Notes: generated by a model not told the origin, from the sequence alone. 64,000 bases of DNA from Branchiostoma floridae (GCF_000003815.2 NC_049982.1:28392329-28456328); one strand, 5' to 3'; positions 31,373 through 43,108 are shown, counted from the stretch's first letter. Numbers and translations are program-made.

Positions 31373-32153
31373 ACAAAAAAGGTAGATAAAATGTGAAAAA
31401 TAAATTCCCAAACGTTCCAAACAAATGTCACACTTTCATGATGCCACATCCACGATTTCTTAAAAGAACTTAACCCTTAAGCTGTGGCTCCCGATTCCAG
31501 AGACACAAGGAGCGTGAGGTGTCTTGAGATGTCGGTGGGATAAAGCAAACAGCAATACATGAGCGTACCATATCATGTACAGGACAATAGATACATTGAA
31601 AAAAACAGCTATGATAGATTATTCTCATTTATTATGCAAAAATACTCCTATTTCGCATAAATGATATTTTATTTTGTACAACATTGTCTAAGGTACCTAC
31701 ATACCAAAAATCTTAAAAATTTGTTGTTCCCTTCTTGAGTTATCCCTAACTTAAGAAGTTTTTAACAAATATGCCCTACTATCCCAAAACTAGTCGCTAG
31801 GGGGGGGGGGGGCAAAATTATGTCACTTATTCCTGAGCACAAGAGCTACCTAATACTCAAAATTTGAGACCGTAGCTTGTTTAGCACGAGATGGAAAACC
31901 CGGAAGTTGTGCTGCAGTACCACGGGAAGCCGCTAGGGGGCCCCAAATCTAATCATGTCTAGCTTTCATCACACCCCACCAACACACCTTTTGCTTTAAT
32001 GCAATTATGCTCTGGAACTCATTGCCATCTGACATTAAGTCACTGTGTACATTGTCCAGCTTTAAACAAGCCATCTCAAACATTGTCACCTAGACCTCTG
32101 ACCTCTAAACACTATGCTCTATTGTAAATACAGTACTGTGATTGTTGTGGTTT

Positions 32154-32189
32154 TTTTGCGTTTCGTCGCCCTCGGCGACGAAACGCAAT
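32154..32189. repeat. Perfect GC-rich hairpin
   Basis: GCGTTTCGTCGCC and its exact complement surround CTC, extended by TT/AA to a stem of about 15 bp. A second small palindrome (TTGCATGCG / CGCATGCAA) lies near 32260-32280. Both are inside the LINE-like insertion; their role is unknown. Confidence 0.7.
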
Positions 32190-32463
32190 GTAATGGGTTT
32201 TACCTTCAGTGCTTCAAGGAATGGATGCTTGGTTTCGTTGAACCAAGGAGGTTATATCATTGCATGCGACCGCATGCAACTGTTCGGAAATACCATTGCA
32301 TTGTGGTTTCGGACTTCAATATCCTGGAAAATGGCCATATAACATCTATTCCACAAGATTGCACAAGAAAAAAAAAAGATTTTATCAAGAAAGCGACCGA
32401 AAATCGACATAAATAATACTATGTAGTGAGGTTAAAGCATTATGTACACTCCTATATAATACA

Positions 32464-32546
32464 CGTAACAACTTAGCTCAATCGGTAAAGCCACAGGTCT
32501 TCGGATCGGAAAGGTCCTGGTTCGAAACCGAAAGTGGATTTTTTTT
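32464..32546 (+). ncRNA. tRNA-like Pol III unit, copy 1
   Basis: TTAGCTCAATCGGTAAAGC (from 32473) fits an internal A box and GGTTCGAAACC (32519-32529) fits a B box exactly. A run of eight T (32539-32546) follows as a Pol III terminator. The anticodon and T stems do not pair well, so this is a tRNA pseudogene or SINE head and not a working tRNA. Confidence 0.55.
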
Positions 32547-32723
32547 CTTTTTAAATATTGAAGCTAATATACAAATATTCTATTTGTTTATTGATATCAT
32601 ATTTTTATATATCATTTTTTATTATTTAAGAAAAAATGATTTTATCAAGAAAGCGACCGAAAATCGACATAAATAATACTATGTAGTGAGGTTAAAGCAT
32701 TATGTACACTCCCATATAATATA

Positions 32724-32806
32724 TGTAACAACTTAGCTCAATCGGTAAAGTCACAGGTCTTCGGATTCGAAAGTCCCTGGTTCGAAACCGAGAGTGGATT
32801 TTTTTT
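32724..32806 (+). ncRNA. tRNA-like Pol III unit, copy 2
   Basis: Second copy, 260 bases downstream, with the same A box (from 32733), B box (32779-32789) and T8 run. It differs from copy 1 in the anticodon-arm region (GGATTCGAAAGTCC against GGATCGGAAAGGTCC). Confidence 0.55.
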
Positions 32807-34155
32807 CTTTTTAAATATTGAAGATAATATATAAATATTCTATTTATTTATTGATATTATATTTTTATATATCATTTTTTTATTATTTTAGTATTCATTT
32901 CATATATGCAAGGCCTTTGTCTTATGAACATAGATTCCAAACCCGGAATTCGAATTTTTCTGTTCATGGTAATGGAAAATACCGTGCAGCGGCTCCTATG
33001 CGCGGTAAGATGATTCTCGCAAAACACTCGCCACTAAACTACTATTCATGATGTAAACAGAGGCTCTTGATGTTGTTTGCATGAAACTCCATCAAAAACA
33101 GCGATCCTTTCTTACAGTAGCAAATGCTCCATTGTTCAGTATCGACTTCATTCAGAAGTTTTCAGACAACACGGACGTGGAAAGTCACACCGCTCGACAC
33201 AAAAGTATGGAAATTTTCATGAATATTAGCAAAATTATCCAGGAAAACAAGGAAGAAATGTTGTAAATGCGGGAACCAGTATGATAGAGATGAGGTAGCT
33301 GTTAATTGGTTTGGATATTTGTTTGACATTTGGTAGTCAATTTAGATAGAATCTTGTCACAGTGCTGATGGTGCTTTTTCAAGTGTACATAAGTACCTGA
33401 GTACTAGTATATTAATAGATTATATAATGAACTTATTGTACATTTTAAAATAAAGTTGTAAGCCAAGACCAGCTATTAAACAGTACTCCTTTCCAAAATA
33501 ACAATTTTTCTTATAGACGCAACAGCCCTTGAGTGACTTTTTCTAGCAGATTTTACTTCAAGAAAAAGACAGTTCACACTCATAAACGTAGACGAAACGC
33601 CAGCTTTTTTTAAAAGCACTTGTTTAATGTATGACGTATAGTCAAGTGGAATGTTTGAACCTTGGAAGATTAGCCCGTAAGGGCTAAAGGTTTCTTAATA
33701 AACAACAACAAATAAACAACACCAAGTATGAAACTAATCCATTCAGTCGTTCTTGAGTTTTCTTGTTGACAGACAGAAAGGCAGACAGGCACATAATCGC
33801 TAGTGAAAATATAACCTCCATGACATTTCATGGAGGTAATAATGAATGCGGTGTTTTCAGAGCGGTTACACTGATTGACACACCAGTGTTTGGTGTGCGC
33901 CAGTGGCTTCTGTGGGAGGCCTGGAAGCAACAAGTAAAAATGATGATTCTTTTTCGTGTCAGACTATTCTTGCTTTTGTAAGAATACGACAGTTTCGACG
34001 ATAGTACGATGTGTCCTTCCAAAAACTTAAAACGAATGACACTTACTGCTCTTAATTTTTTGCAGAACCCCTCCCGCCCAGTGGAACGTTCCACCGTGAA
34101 CGTCACCAGGTGTCAACAAGTTTGGTTTCGCTGCGTCATACTTCCGGGTGAGAAA

Positions 34156-36138
34156 ATGGCGTCGAACGCAATAAGCGACATTACCGACGAATTTCTCGTC
34201 TGCCAGGTGTGTCTTGAGGACTTCAGGCAGCCTAAGGTGCTGCCGTGTCTTCACACCTTCTGCAAGCCGTGTTTGGATAGGCTCCTGGCCACAGAGCCGG
34301 TAGGGAAACTGGATTGTCCAACATGCAGACAGGACGTGCCACTCCCTGAAAATGGCGTCCAGGGGCTGAAGTCCAACTTCCTCGTTGGAAAGCTGCGCGA
34401 CATTCTGCAACAACAGCCCAAAGGGGAAACTTCCGAGGCGCGGGAGGATGGAGTCCCCTGTACGGTCTGTGAGGCCGGGAACTCGGCTCAGTTCTACTGT
34501 GTGGAGTGTCCCGACTACCTGTGTCAGACGTGTAAAGACATGCACCGTCGGTTCAAAGTAAGCAAGGACCACAAAACTGTAACAATACAAGACCTGCAAT
34601 CCGGCCAGGCTGCCGCCGAGCTCCGGGGAAGAGAGACCTCCAAGTGTGAGGATCACCAGGAACTGAACAAGTTCTACTGTGACACCTGTCACCGGGTCAT
34701 CTGTCTGCACTGTGTGGTAACGGCGCACAAAGATCACCAGTATGTGGAGATAGAGAAGGCAGCCGAGAGGGAGGGAGCAAAGATCAAGGAAAAACAGGCC
34801 ACAGTCAAGAACACAGCAGACTTGCATGAGAAATGGATACAAGACTTGCAGTCAGTAAAGGACGAGTGGTCCTCACAGGTACAGCGGTCAGAGGAACAGA
34901 TCAGAAAACAAGTCAAATCGATCATCGGGGCCGCGAAGAAGGTGGGAAACGACAGAATCGCTCAGCTTCGCGCCATGAACGCCGCTCGGGAGAAACAGAT
35001 GGAAGCCGCCATGGAGGCAGCTGAGATGGACCTGGCCTCAGCCAAGAGCTGTGTCCAGTTCACGGACAACGTGTTGGAGTACGGGAGCCCGGCGGAGCTC
35101 ATGTCGGTGGCCGGAGAACTGACCGAACGGTTGGACCAAACCGCGGACGAGAAAAAAGCCGACAAGGCTGAGATGACCAAAGACTTCGTGAACTTGACAG
35201 TCGAACCTTCGACTTATAACGTGGAGCAGGAAGTGTCCAAACTTGTCGGTGAGATCACGAAAACAGCAATCCAGATGTTATCTTCACCTCCAACGTTAAC
35301 TACGCAGGTGCGACACAATATGGCGATCGGTAAGGGCGACGGAGGTCTAAAACGCATTAAAGTTGTAGGGGAGAACAGATTTGGACAGTTTCAAGGTCTG
35401 ACGTCGCTTGCTGTCACAGCAGAGGGAGACATTGTAGCAACTGGTCATGGCAACTCACGTCTGCAATTTTTGGGCAAAGATGGGTCTTTCAAGAAGAAGG
35501 TCAATCTCAGATTTAAGCCATTGTCTGTGGCGGCACTGACAAACGGTGAGCTGTTGGTGACAGGAGACGGACACAGGATTCACGTGCTGGACAAACAGGG
35601 GAGGGAGTCACGCGTCATCCAGGTGCCAGGGGCTGAAGAGACAGGTAGAACTACACGCGGTGTTGCTGTTGACGGTTTGGGACGCATCATCGTCACTATC
35701 GGGCGCCAAGTTTTCAAACTCAGCCCCGGCGGTGACGTCATGATGAGGATCGGGGGTGAAGATCAAGGTCAGCAGTATTTTGGCTCCTCCCTCCGTGTGG
35801 CCGTCAACAGCAGGAACCAGATCATTGTCAGTGATTGGTGCAACAACAAAATGATGATGTTTGACTCTTCTGGTCGCCATCTGTTCACGTGCGGGTCACT
35901 TGGCTCCGGACCTGGTCAGCTGTGCAGTCCCCAATGTGTCATAACGGACAGCGAGGACGACATTATTGTGTCTGACTGTAACAACAATCGTGTTTCCCTG
36001 TTCAGTCGGGACGGCACGTTTATCAGGCACGTGCTGACAAAGTCTGAACACAGTCTGTGCTGTCCAATGGGGCTGGCAGTGTCTTACGACGGACATTTGA
36101 TTGTTTCTGATTACAATACTATCACTTTTTTCATGTAA
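34156..36138 (+). CDS. TRIM-NHL E3 ligase-like protein, array copy 6
   Basis: Intact, 660 residues from MASNAI; the in-frame ATG at 34009 lies in the predicted intron (33934-34065). RING ligands are complete (HTFCKPC). B-box1 is of the KDMHRRFKVSKDHK type and the coiled coil of the HEKWIQDLQ type. Unique propeller wording includes ATGHGNSRL (Gly for the usual Asp), GRQVFKLSPGG, SDWCNNKM and QLCSPQCV. The flanking spacers differ in history: upstream has the nested LINE insertion, downstream a different LINE copy. Confidence 0.92.
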   Translation: MASNAISDITDEFLVCQVCLEDFRQPKVLPCLHTFCKPCLDRLLATEPVGKLDCPTCRQDVPLPENGVQGLKSNFLVGKLRDILQQQPKGETSEAREDGVPCTVCEAGNSAQFYCVECPDYLCQTCKDMHRRFKVSKDHKTVTIQDLQSGQAAAELRGRETSKCEDHQELNKFYCDTCHRVICLHCVVTAHKDHQYVEIEKAAEREGAKIKEKQATVKNTADLHEKWIQDLQSVKDEWSSQVQRSEEQIRKQVKSIIGAAKKVGNDRIAQLRAMNAAREKQMEAAMEAAEMDLASAKSCVQFTDNVLEYGSPAELMSVAGELTERLDQTADEKKADKAEMTKDFVNLTVEPSTYNVEQEVSKLVGEITKTAIQMLSSPPTLTTQVRHNMAIGKGDGGLKRIKVVGENRFGQFQGLTSLAVTAEGDIVATGHGNSRLQFLGKDGSFKKKVNLRFKPLSVAALTNGELLVTGDGHRIHVLDKQGRESRVIQVPGAEETGRTTRGVAVDGLGRIIVTIGRQVFKLSPGGDVMMRIGGEDQGQQYFGSSLRVAVNSRNQIIVSDWCNNKMMMFDSSGRHLFTCGSLGSGPGQLCSPQCVITDSEDDIIVSDCNNNRVSLFSRDGTFIRHVLTKSEHSLCCPMGLAVSYDGHLIVSDYNTITFFM

Positions 36139-39105
36139 AAATTTTTCAACTTGAAGACATCCACAAGTACGTAATCCATACTTCCAATCTATGTAAGATT
36201 TTAATGTCTCCATAGTGTGTTTTCTTTATGTCATATTTATCCGTAAGACGTCCTTTGATTTGATTTTTCAATCTAACTCAACTTTTGTAAAGCCTATCCT
36301 TAAGTTAGGGATGTAATTCTAATAGCATCTTGGCCCACTTTCGTATCTGTATGAAACATAATGGTAAACAATGACATGGCTAATCTGTTCATTGTGTCGA
36401 TAGAGCAAATAGGATGTTTCATTATGAATTGACAATTTACTTAAAACGATCGAATACGAATAAAATCAACAACATACTATCTGCAAATGAATCAATAATA
36501 ATACATATATCACGTGCTATATCCGACAAGGTTAAGTAAATATTTAAAATGTAAGATATCGAACATTTGCTGTTTCTCTCAGGCCTGCCTCGTCATGCTC
36601 ATTAAATTTTCTTCCAGCAGTGATATACTTTGTAGTCATTTTGTCACACATTCCTGTATTTCACATTCAACGACACTGCACATCGAATAGTTAAATATGA
36701 GATTAATAAAGTCTACTAAAGGGTAGGATGTGGGACAGTTCATTATTGTATGCAGATGATTTAGTTCTTCTCTGAATCCAAACAAGGTCTACAATGTTCT
36801 TTGAATAGACTAGAAGAATACTGTCAAACATGGCACCTAAATGTGAACCTTAGGAAAACAAAAATAATTGTTTTCACTAAGGGTGGTCGTATACCAAAAG
36901 ATGTGTATTTCATGTATAAGAACAATCCTGTTGAAATAGTGACAAACTATTGTTATTTAGGTATTGTTGTCAATTCTGCGGGTACTTTCAAGGCGAACAA
37001 CAAACACTTGTACAGTAAGGGTCTGAAAGCTTTATTCGGGATAAATCAATCCCTAGACAAAGCCGATGCTCCTTTGTCTGTCAGAAACAAACTTTTTGAT
37101 ACATGTGTTAAGCCCATAATTCTCTATGGATCGGAAATCTGGGGTTCTGTTAAAAGCCCCAAATCCTGTCCTATTGAAACAATACATCTAAAATTCTGTA
37201 AGCAAACCCTACACGTGCCAAGATCCACAAGTGGCCTCGCCGCTAGAGCCGAGTTAGGGAGGTTCCCCATTCATTTGGAAGCCTCCCTAAATGCTATTAA
37301 ACACTTAATTAGACTTCGCCAGAAAGTACCAGCAGACAGTTTCCAGTCAGACGCTCTTTCTTGCCAGATAGATTTAGACAAGGCTGGAGCCAAGTGTTGG
37401 GCGTCAGGAGTTCGCCAGTCACTGGAGGAATGCGGCTATGGTTATGTATGGCATTGTCCTCTACAGCACAATACAAATTCGTCTCAAATTATCAATTCTA
37501 TCAATCAGCGTTTGAAAGACATTTATTTTCAAACTTTTCTAAGAGAGATACACAATGACAACAAAGGTGGATCCGCTAAAAACAAATTGAGGTCTTACAG
37601 ACTGTTCAAGTCCACTTATAATGTGGAACAATACCTGGATATTGACAATATTCGGCACAGGACGGCCGTCACAAAACTACGAGTCAGTTGCCACAAATTA
37701 CACATCGAAACCGGAAGACATAACCGCACTCCTCTAGAACAACGAATATGTAGATACTGCAATCTAGATAAGTTAGAAGACGAACATCATTTTGTAGTAG
37801 AATGTAGTTTGTACAAGAAAGAGAGAGCTGAACTCTACAGACTAATAGAATCCATGTTCCCCCACTTCATACAACTAAGTAATATAGACAAATTTATATT
37901 CCTTATGAATCTAGACAAGCCTTTACTTATAAAGCATATCTGTTCTTACATTTTCAATATCACAAAGAAACGAGAAGAAGCCGAATGTACGCAGTAGAAT
38001 ACGATCCTTGAGTAGTGTAGATTCATTGTATCATTATATCATGTTGTATCATTTGTTGTGACCTGTACTAAACCCAGTGGGTATGAATGTACAATAAAGG
38101 TCTTCATTCATTAACCACTGCCTTCTAAGAAGAAGTCAAATCCAATAATAAGATGCAACTTCAGCTGAATAGACATTAGTGCTATGTACTACATTGTATT
38201 TTGCTTCCCTCGAGAATGTTCCTGCAATTAGCCTTCGGGCATGATTTTGCAACTAAACTTGCGTTTATACTAAAAAGGTAGATAAAATGTGAAAAATAGA
38301 TTCCCAAACGTTCCAAACAAATGTCACACTTTCATGATGCCACATCCACGATTTCTTAAAAGAACTTAACCCTTAGGCTGCGGCTCCCGATTCCAGAGAC
38401 ACGAGGAGCGTGAGGTGTCTTGAGATGTCGGTGGGATAAAGCAAACACCAATACATGAGCGTACCATATCATGTACGGGACAAGAGATACATTGAAAAAA
38501 CTGCAATGATAGATTATTCTCATTGATTATGCAAATATACTCCTATTTCACATAAATAGTATTTCAATTTGTACAACATTGTCTAAGGTACCTACATACT
38601 AAAAATTATAAATACTTGTCGTTCCCTTCTTGAGTTATCCACTTCAGAAGTTTTTGACAAAAATGCCCCTGCTATCCCAAAACTAGTCGCTAGTGGGGGG
38701 GGGGGGCAAAGTTATGTCACTTATTCCTGAGCACAAGAGCTTCCTAATGCTCAAAATTTGTGACCATAGCTTGTTCAGAGCACGGGATAGAAAACCCGGA
38801 AGTTGTGCTGCAGTACCAAGGGAAGCCGCTAGGGGGCAGAAAATCTAATCGTTTCTAGCTTTCATCACAACACACCAACACACAAAGTATGAAACTAATC
38901 CATTCAGCCATTCTTGAGTTTTCTTTTTGACAGACAGAAGGAGAGACCGACACACAAACGCTAGTGAAAATATAACCTCCATGACATTTCAAGGAGGTAA
39001 TATATAATAATGAATGCGGTGTTTTCAGGGCGGTTACACTGATTGGCATACCGTGAGAGTTTGGTGTGCGCCAGTGGCTTTCTTTGGGGGGCCTGGAGGC
39101 AACCT
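36139..39105. repeat. Type II spacer between copies 6 and 7
   Basis: TRIM 3' flank, then a 1.36-kb LINE copy (36746-38106), then the usual type II module: the retroposon 3' end, a G run near 38694 and the ACCTCCATGA hairpin, whose right arm is mutated to CAAGGAGGT at about 38988. The putative first exon of copy 7 ends at 39105. No host gene is seen. Confidence 0.6.
36746..38106 (+). mobile_element. 5'-truncated LINE (reverse transcriptase C-terminal part)
   Basis: Both edges carry TTCATTA (36739-36745 and 38107-38113), which occurs once in the empty type II spacers, so the insertion is exact. Translation starts inside the RT domain: LLYADDLVLL holds the catalytic YADD, but a small deletion right after it breaks the frame. 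An ORF of 398 codons (36801-37997) then reads NRLEEYCQTWHLNVNLRKTK, CYLGIVVNSAG, LYGSEIWG and a zinc-knuckle-like CRYCNLDKLEDEHHFVVECS. The 3' end is AATAAAGGTCTTCATTCATT. A CR1/jockey-type non-LTR element is likely; it is inactive. Confidence 0.85.
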
Positions 39106-39309
39106 GTAAGAATGATGATTCTTTTTTGTGTTTATTCTTTCTTTTGTAAGAATACGACAGTTTCGACGAAAGTGCGGTGTATCATTCCAAAAGCTTAAAA
39201 CTGTATTAAGTTTTTGCAGAACCCCTCCCGACCAGTGGAACGTTCCACCGTGAACGTCACCAGGTGCCAACAAGTTCGGTTTCGCTGTGTCATACTTCCG
39301 GGTGAGAAA

Positions 39310-41300
39310 ATGGCGTCGAACGCGATCAGCGACATTACCGACGAATTTCTCGTCTGTCAGGTTTGTTCGGAGGACTTCAAGCAGCCTAAGATGCTGCCGT
39401 GTCTTCACACCTTCTGTCAGCCCTGTTTGGAGAAGTTCCTGGCCATAGAGCCGGCAGGGAAACTGGATTGTCCAACATGCCGACAAGACGTGCCACTCCC
39501 TGAAAATGGCGTCCAGGGGCTGAAGTCCAACTTCCTCGTTGGCAAACTACGCGACATTCTGCAACAACAGCCGAAAGGGGAAACTTCCGAGGCACGGGAA
39601 GACGGAGTCCCCTGTACGGTCTGTGAGGCCGGGAACTCGGCTGAGTTATACTGTGTTGATTGTACCGACTACCTGTGTCAGACGTGCAACAAAGTGCACA
39701 GTGGGCTCAAAATGAGCAGGACCCACAAAGTGGTCACAGTTCAATACCTACAATCCGGCAAGGCTGCCGCCGAGCTCCGAGCAAGGGAGACCTCCAAGTG
39801 TGAGGATCACCAAGAACTGAACAAGTTCTACTGTGACACCTGTCACCGGGTCATCTGTCTGCACTGTGTGGTAACGGCGCACAAGGATCACCAGTATGTG
39901 GAGATAGAGAAGGCGGCCGAGAGGGAGGGAGCAAAGATCAAGGAAAAGCTGGCGACAGTGAAAAACACAGCAGACCTCCATCAGAACTGGATACAAGACT
40001 TGCAGTCAGTGAAGAACGAGTGGTCCTCAAAGGTCCAGCGGGCAGAAGAACAGATCAGAAAACAAGTCAACTCGATCATGGAGGCCGCAAAGAAGGTGGG
40101 AAACGACAGAATCGCTCAGCTTCTCGCCATGAACGCTCCTCGGGAGAAACAGCTACAAGCCGTCATAGGGGCAGCTGAGATGGACCTGGCCGCAGCCAGG
40201 AGCTGTGTCCAGTTCACGGACAACGTGTTGGAGTACGGGAGCCCGGCGGAGCTCATGTCGGTGGCCGGAGAACTGACCGGACGGTTGGACCAAACCGCGG
40301 AAGAGAAGAGAGCCGGCAAGGCTGAAATGACCAAAGACTTGGTGAACTTGATAGTTAAACCTTCCACTTATAACGTGGAGCAGGAAGTGTCCAAACTTGT
40401 CGGTGAGATCTTGGTGAGATCAGGAAAACATTAAACCCGATGATATCTTCACCTCCAACGTTAACTACGCAGGTGCGACAGAATATGGTGATCGGTAAGG
40501 ACGGCGGAGGTCTAAAATGCATTAAAGTTGTAGGGGAGGACGGATTTGTACAGTTTGATAATCTGACGTGGCTTGCTGTCACAGCAGAGGGAGACATTGT
40601 AGCAACTGATTATGGCAACTCAAGTCTGCAATTTTTGGGCAAAGATGGGTCTTTCAAGAAGAAAGTCGATCTCAAATTTAAGCCATGGTCTGTGGTGGCA
40701 CTGACAAACGGTGATCTGTTGGTGACAGGAGACGGACACAGGATTCACGTACTGGACAAACAGGGGAGGGAGTCACGTGTCATCCAGGTGACAGAGGCTG
40801 CTGAGACAGGTGCAAATACGACAGGTATCGCGGTTGACGGTTTGGGACGCATCATCGTCACAATCGGGCACCAAGTTTTCAAACTCAGCCCCAGCGGCGA
40901 CGTAATGATAAGGTTCGGGGGCGAAGATCAAGGTCAGCAGTATTTTGGCTCCTCCCTCCGTGTGGCCGTCAACAGCAGGGACCAGATCATTGTCAGTGAT
41001 TGGTGCAACAGCAAAATGATGATGTTTGACCCTTCTGGTCGCCGTCTGTTCACATGCGGGTCACGTGGCTCCGGACCTGGTCAGCTGAGCAATCCCTACA
41101 GTGTCATAACGGACAGCGAGGACAACATTATTGTGTCTGACCACATCTATCGTGTTTCCGTGTTCAGTCGGGACGGCACGTTTATCAGGCACGTGCTGAC
41201 AGTTGAACACAGGAGTATGCGCGGTCCAATGGGGCTAGCAGTGACTCACGACGGGCATCTGATTGTTTCTGACGACAATACCATCATGTTTTTCATGTAA
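39310..41300 (+). pseudogene. TRIM-NHL, array copy 7 (11-bp insertion separates propeller)
   Basis: MASNAI starts at 39310 and the frame is open for 374 codons through RING, both B-boxes and coiled coil. It ends at TAA 40432-40434. The cause is an 11-base insertion (TTGGTGAGATC) that nearly repeats the preceding TCGGTGAGATC. The propeller continues in another frame to 41300 without further lesions. A protein of 374 residues with no propeller (RING-B-box-coiled coil only) would result if translated. Other oddities are RING wording VCSEDF, a coiled-coil REKQLQAVIGAAEM segment and NAPREKQ. Predicted 5' UTR intron 39106-39219. Confidence 0.85.
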
Positions 41301-42898
41301 AACGCAACTTGAAGACATCCACAAGTACTTAATCCATACTTGCAATCTACGTAAGATTTTAATGTCTCCATAATGTAACAAGTTACTTTCTTTATGTCAT
41401 ATTCATCCGTGTCAGTAAGATGTCATTTGATTTGATTGTTCAACTTAACTTAACTCTTGTAAGGCCTATACTTGAGTTAGGGATATAATTTCAATACCAT
41501 CTTGCCCCCCCCCCCCCTTTCACATCAGCATAAAACATAATAACAGTGACATGGCTATTCTGTTCATTGTGTCGATAGAGCAAATAGGATGTTTAATTAT
41601 GATTTCACAATTTATCTTGACACGCTCGAATACGAATAAAATCAACAACATACTATCTGTAAATGAATCAATACTCAATACATATATCATGTGCTATATA
41701 CGACAAGGTCAAGTAAATATTTGAAATGTCAGATATAGAACATTTGCTGTTTCCGCAGGCCTGCCTTGTCATGCTCATTAAATTTTCTGCCAGCAGTGAT
41801 ATACTTTGTAGTCATTTTGTCACACATTCCTGTATTCAACGACACTGCACATCGAATAGTTAAATATAAGATTAATAAAGTCTACTAAAAAGGTAGGGTG
41901 TGGGGCAGTTCATTAACCACTGCCTTCTAAGAAGAAGTCAAATCCAATAATAAGATGCAACTTCAGCTGAATAGACATTAGTGCTATGTACAACATTGTA
42001 TTTTGCTTCCCTCGAGAATGTTCCTGCAATTAGCCTTCGGGCATGATTTTGCAAATAAACTTGCGTCGATACTAAAAAGGTAGATAAAAAGTGAAAAATA
42101 AATTCCCAAACGTTCCAAACAAATGTCACACTTTCATGATGCCACATCCACGATTTCTTAAAAGAACTTAACCCTTAAGCTGCGGCTCCTGAATCCAAAG
42201 GCACGAGGAGCGTGAGGTGTCTTAAGATGTCGGTGGGGTAAAGCAAACACCACTACATGAGCGTACCATATCATGTACAGGACAAGAGATACATTGAAAA
42301 AAATGCTATGATAGATTATTCTCATTAATTATGCAAATATACCCCAATTTCACATAAATAGTATTTCAATTTGTACAACATTGTCTAAGGTACCTACATA
42401 CTAAAAATTATAAATATTTGTTGTTCCCTTCTTGAGTTATCCACTTCAGAAGTTTTTGACAAAAATGCCCCTGCTATCCCAAAACTAGTCGCTAGTGGGG
42501 GGGGGCAAAGTTATGTAACTTATTCCTGACCACAAGAGCTTCCTAATGCTCAAAATTTGTGACCATAGCTTGTTCAGCACGAGATAGAAAACCCGGAAGT
42601 TGTGCTGCAGTACCTCGGGAAGCCGCTAGGGGACCGAAAATCTTATAATTTCTAGTTTTCATCACACCCCACCAACACACCAAGTATGAAACTAATCCAT
42701 TCAGCCGTTCTTGAGTTTCCTTGTTGACAGACAGAAAGGCAGACAGGCACACAAACGCTAGTGAAAATATAACCTCCATGACATTTCATGGAGGTACATG
42801 TAATAATGAATGCGGTGTTTTCAGGGCGTATACACTGATTGACATACCAGAGTTTGGTGTGTGTTAGTGGCTTTCTGTGAGGGGCCTGGAGGCAACAA
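41301..42898. repeat. Type II spacer between copies 7 and 8 (uninterrupted example)
   Basis: A good reference copy of the type II unit: TRIM 3' flank with a C-run near 41505, the ACTAAAAAGGTAG-flanked retroposon 3' end, a G run near 42497, and a retroelement-like tail (GACAGACAGAAAGGCAGACA, then CGCTAGTGAAAATATAACC). The tail closes with the hairpin at 42772-42795 (arms ACCTCCATGA/TCATGGAGGT, loop CATT). The putative first exon of copy 8 follows and ends at 42898. No gene is seen. Confidence 0.6.
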
Positions 42899-43108
42899 GT
42901 AAGAATGATGATTCTTTTTCGTGTTTATTCTTTCTTTTGTAAGAATACGACAGTTTTGACAAAAGTGCATGCGGTGTGTCATTCCAAAAACTTAGAACTG
43001 TTGTAAGGTTTTTTGCAGAACCCCTCCCGACTAGTGGAACGTTCCACCGTGAACGTCACCAGGTGTCAACAAGTTTGGTTTCGCTGCGTCATACTTCCGG
43101 GTAAGAAA

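Larger units (their letters stand above)
32371..32890. repeat. 260-bp tandem duplication
   Basis: Two copies (32371-32630 and 32631-32890), nearly identical from GATTTTATCAAGAAAGCGAC through AAATATTGAAG. Each carries one tRNA-like segment at the same offset. Confidence 0.85.
31986..33716 (+). mobile_element. Non-LTR retrotransposon 3' fragment (about 1.7 kb)
   Basis: Interrupts the spacer sequence CACCCCACCAACACACCAAG found elsewhere, with a CAACAC-like duplication at the edges. At the left, frame 31998-32091 reads AIMLWNSLPSDIKSLCTLSS then FKQAISNIVT and a stop. LWNSLPxxI...SLxxFK is the typical C-terminal wording of LINE reverse transcriptases. The right end reads GCCCGTAAGGGCTAAAGG and an AATAAACAACAACAA tail. 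It contains the hairpin at 32154-32189 and a 260-bp tandem duplication with tRNA-like boxes. The same left junction reappears at the window's end (63974). Confidence 0.65.
30625..33933. repeat. Type II spacer between copies 5 and 6, with nested insertions
   Basis: Begins with the usual TRIM 3' flank and then enters type II material. This comprises a 174-bp retroposon-like 3' end between 13-bp near-repeats (31186-31198, 31373-31385), a G13-14 run near 31800, a LINE-type insertion from about 31986 to 33716, and the ACCTCCATGA hairpin at 33814-33837. The putative first exon of copy 6 ends at 33933. ORFs in the insertion (for example 33081-33266) match nothing I recognise. Confidence 0.6.

Noticed and set aside
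32157-32187. CRISPR-like or phage-type repeat
   Set aside because: A single hairpin in eukaryotic transposon DNA, with no repeat-spacer periodicity anywhere in the window.
33081-33266. 61-codon ORF inside the LINE-like insertion
   Set aside because: No recognisable motif, and it lies in transposon-derived DNA.
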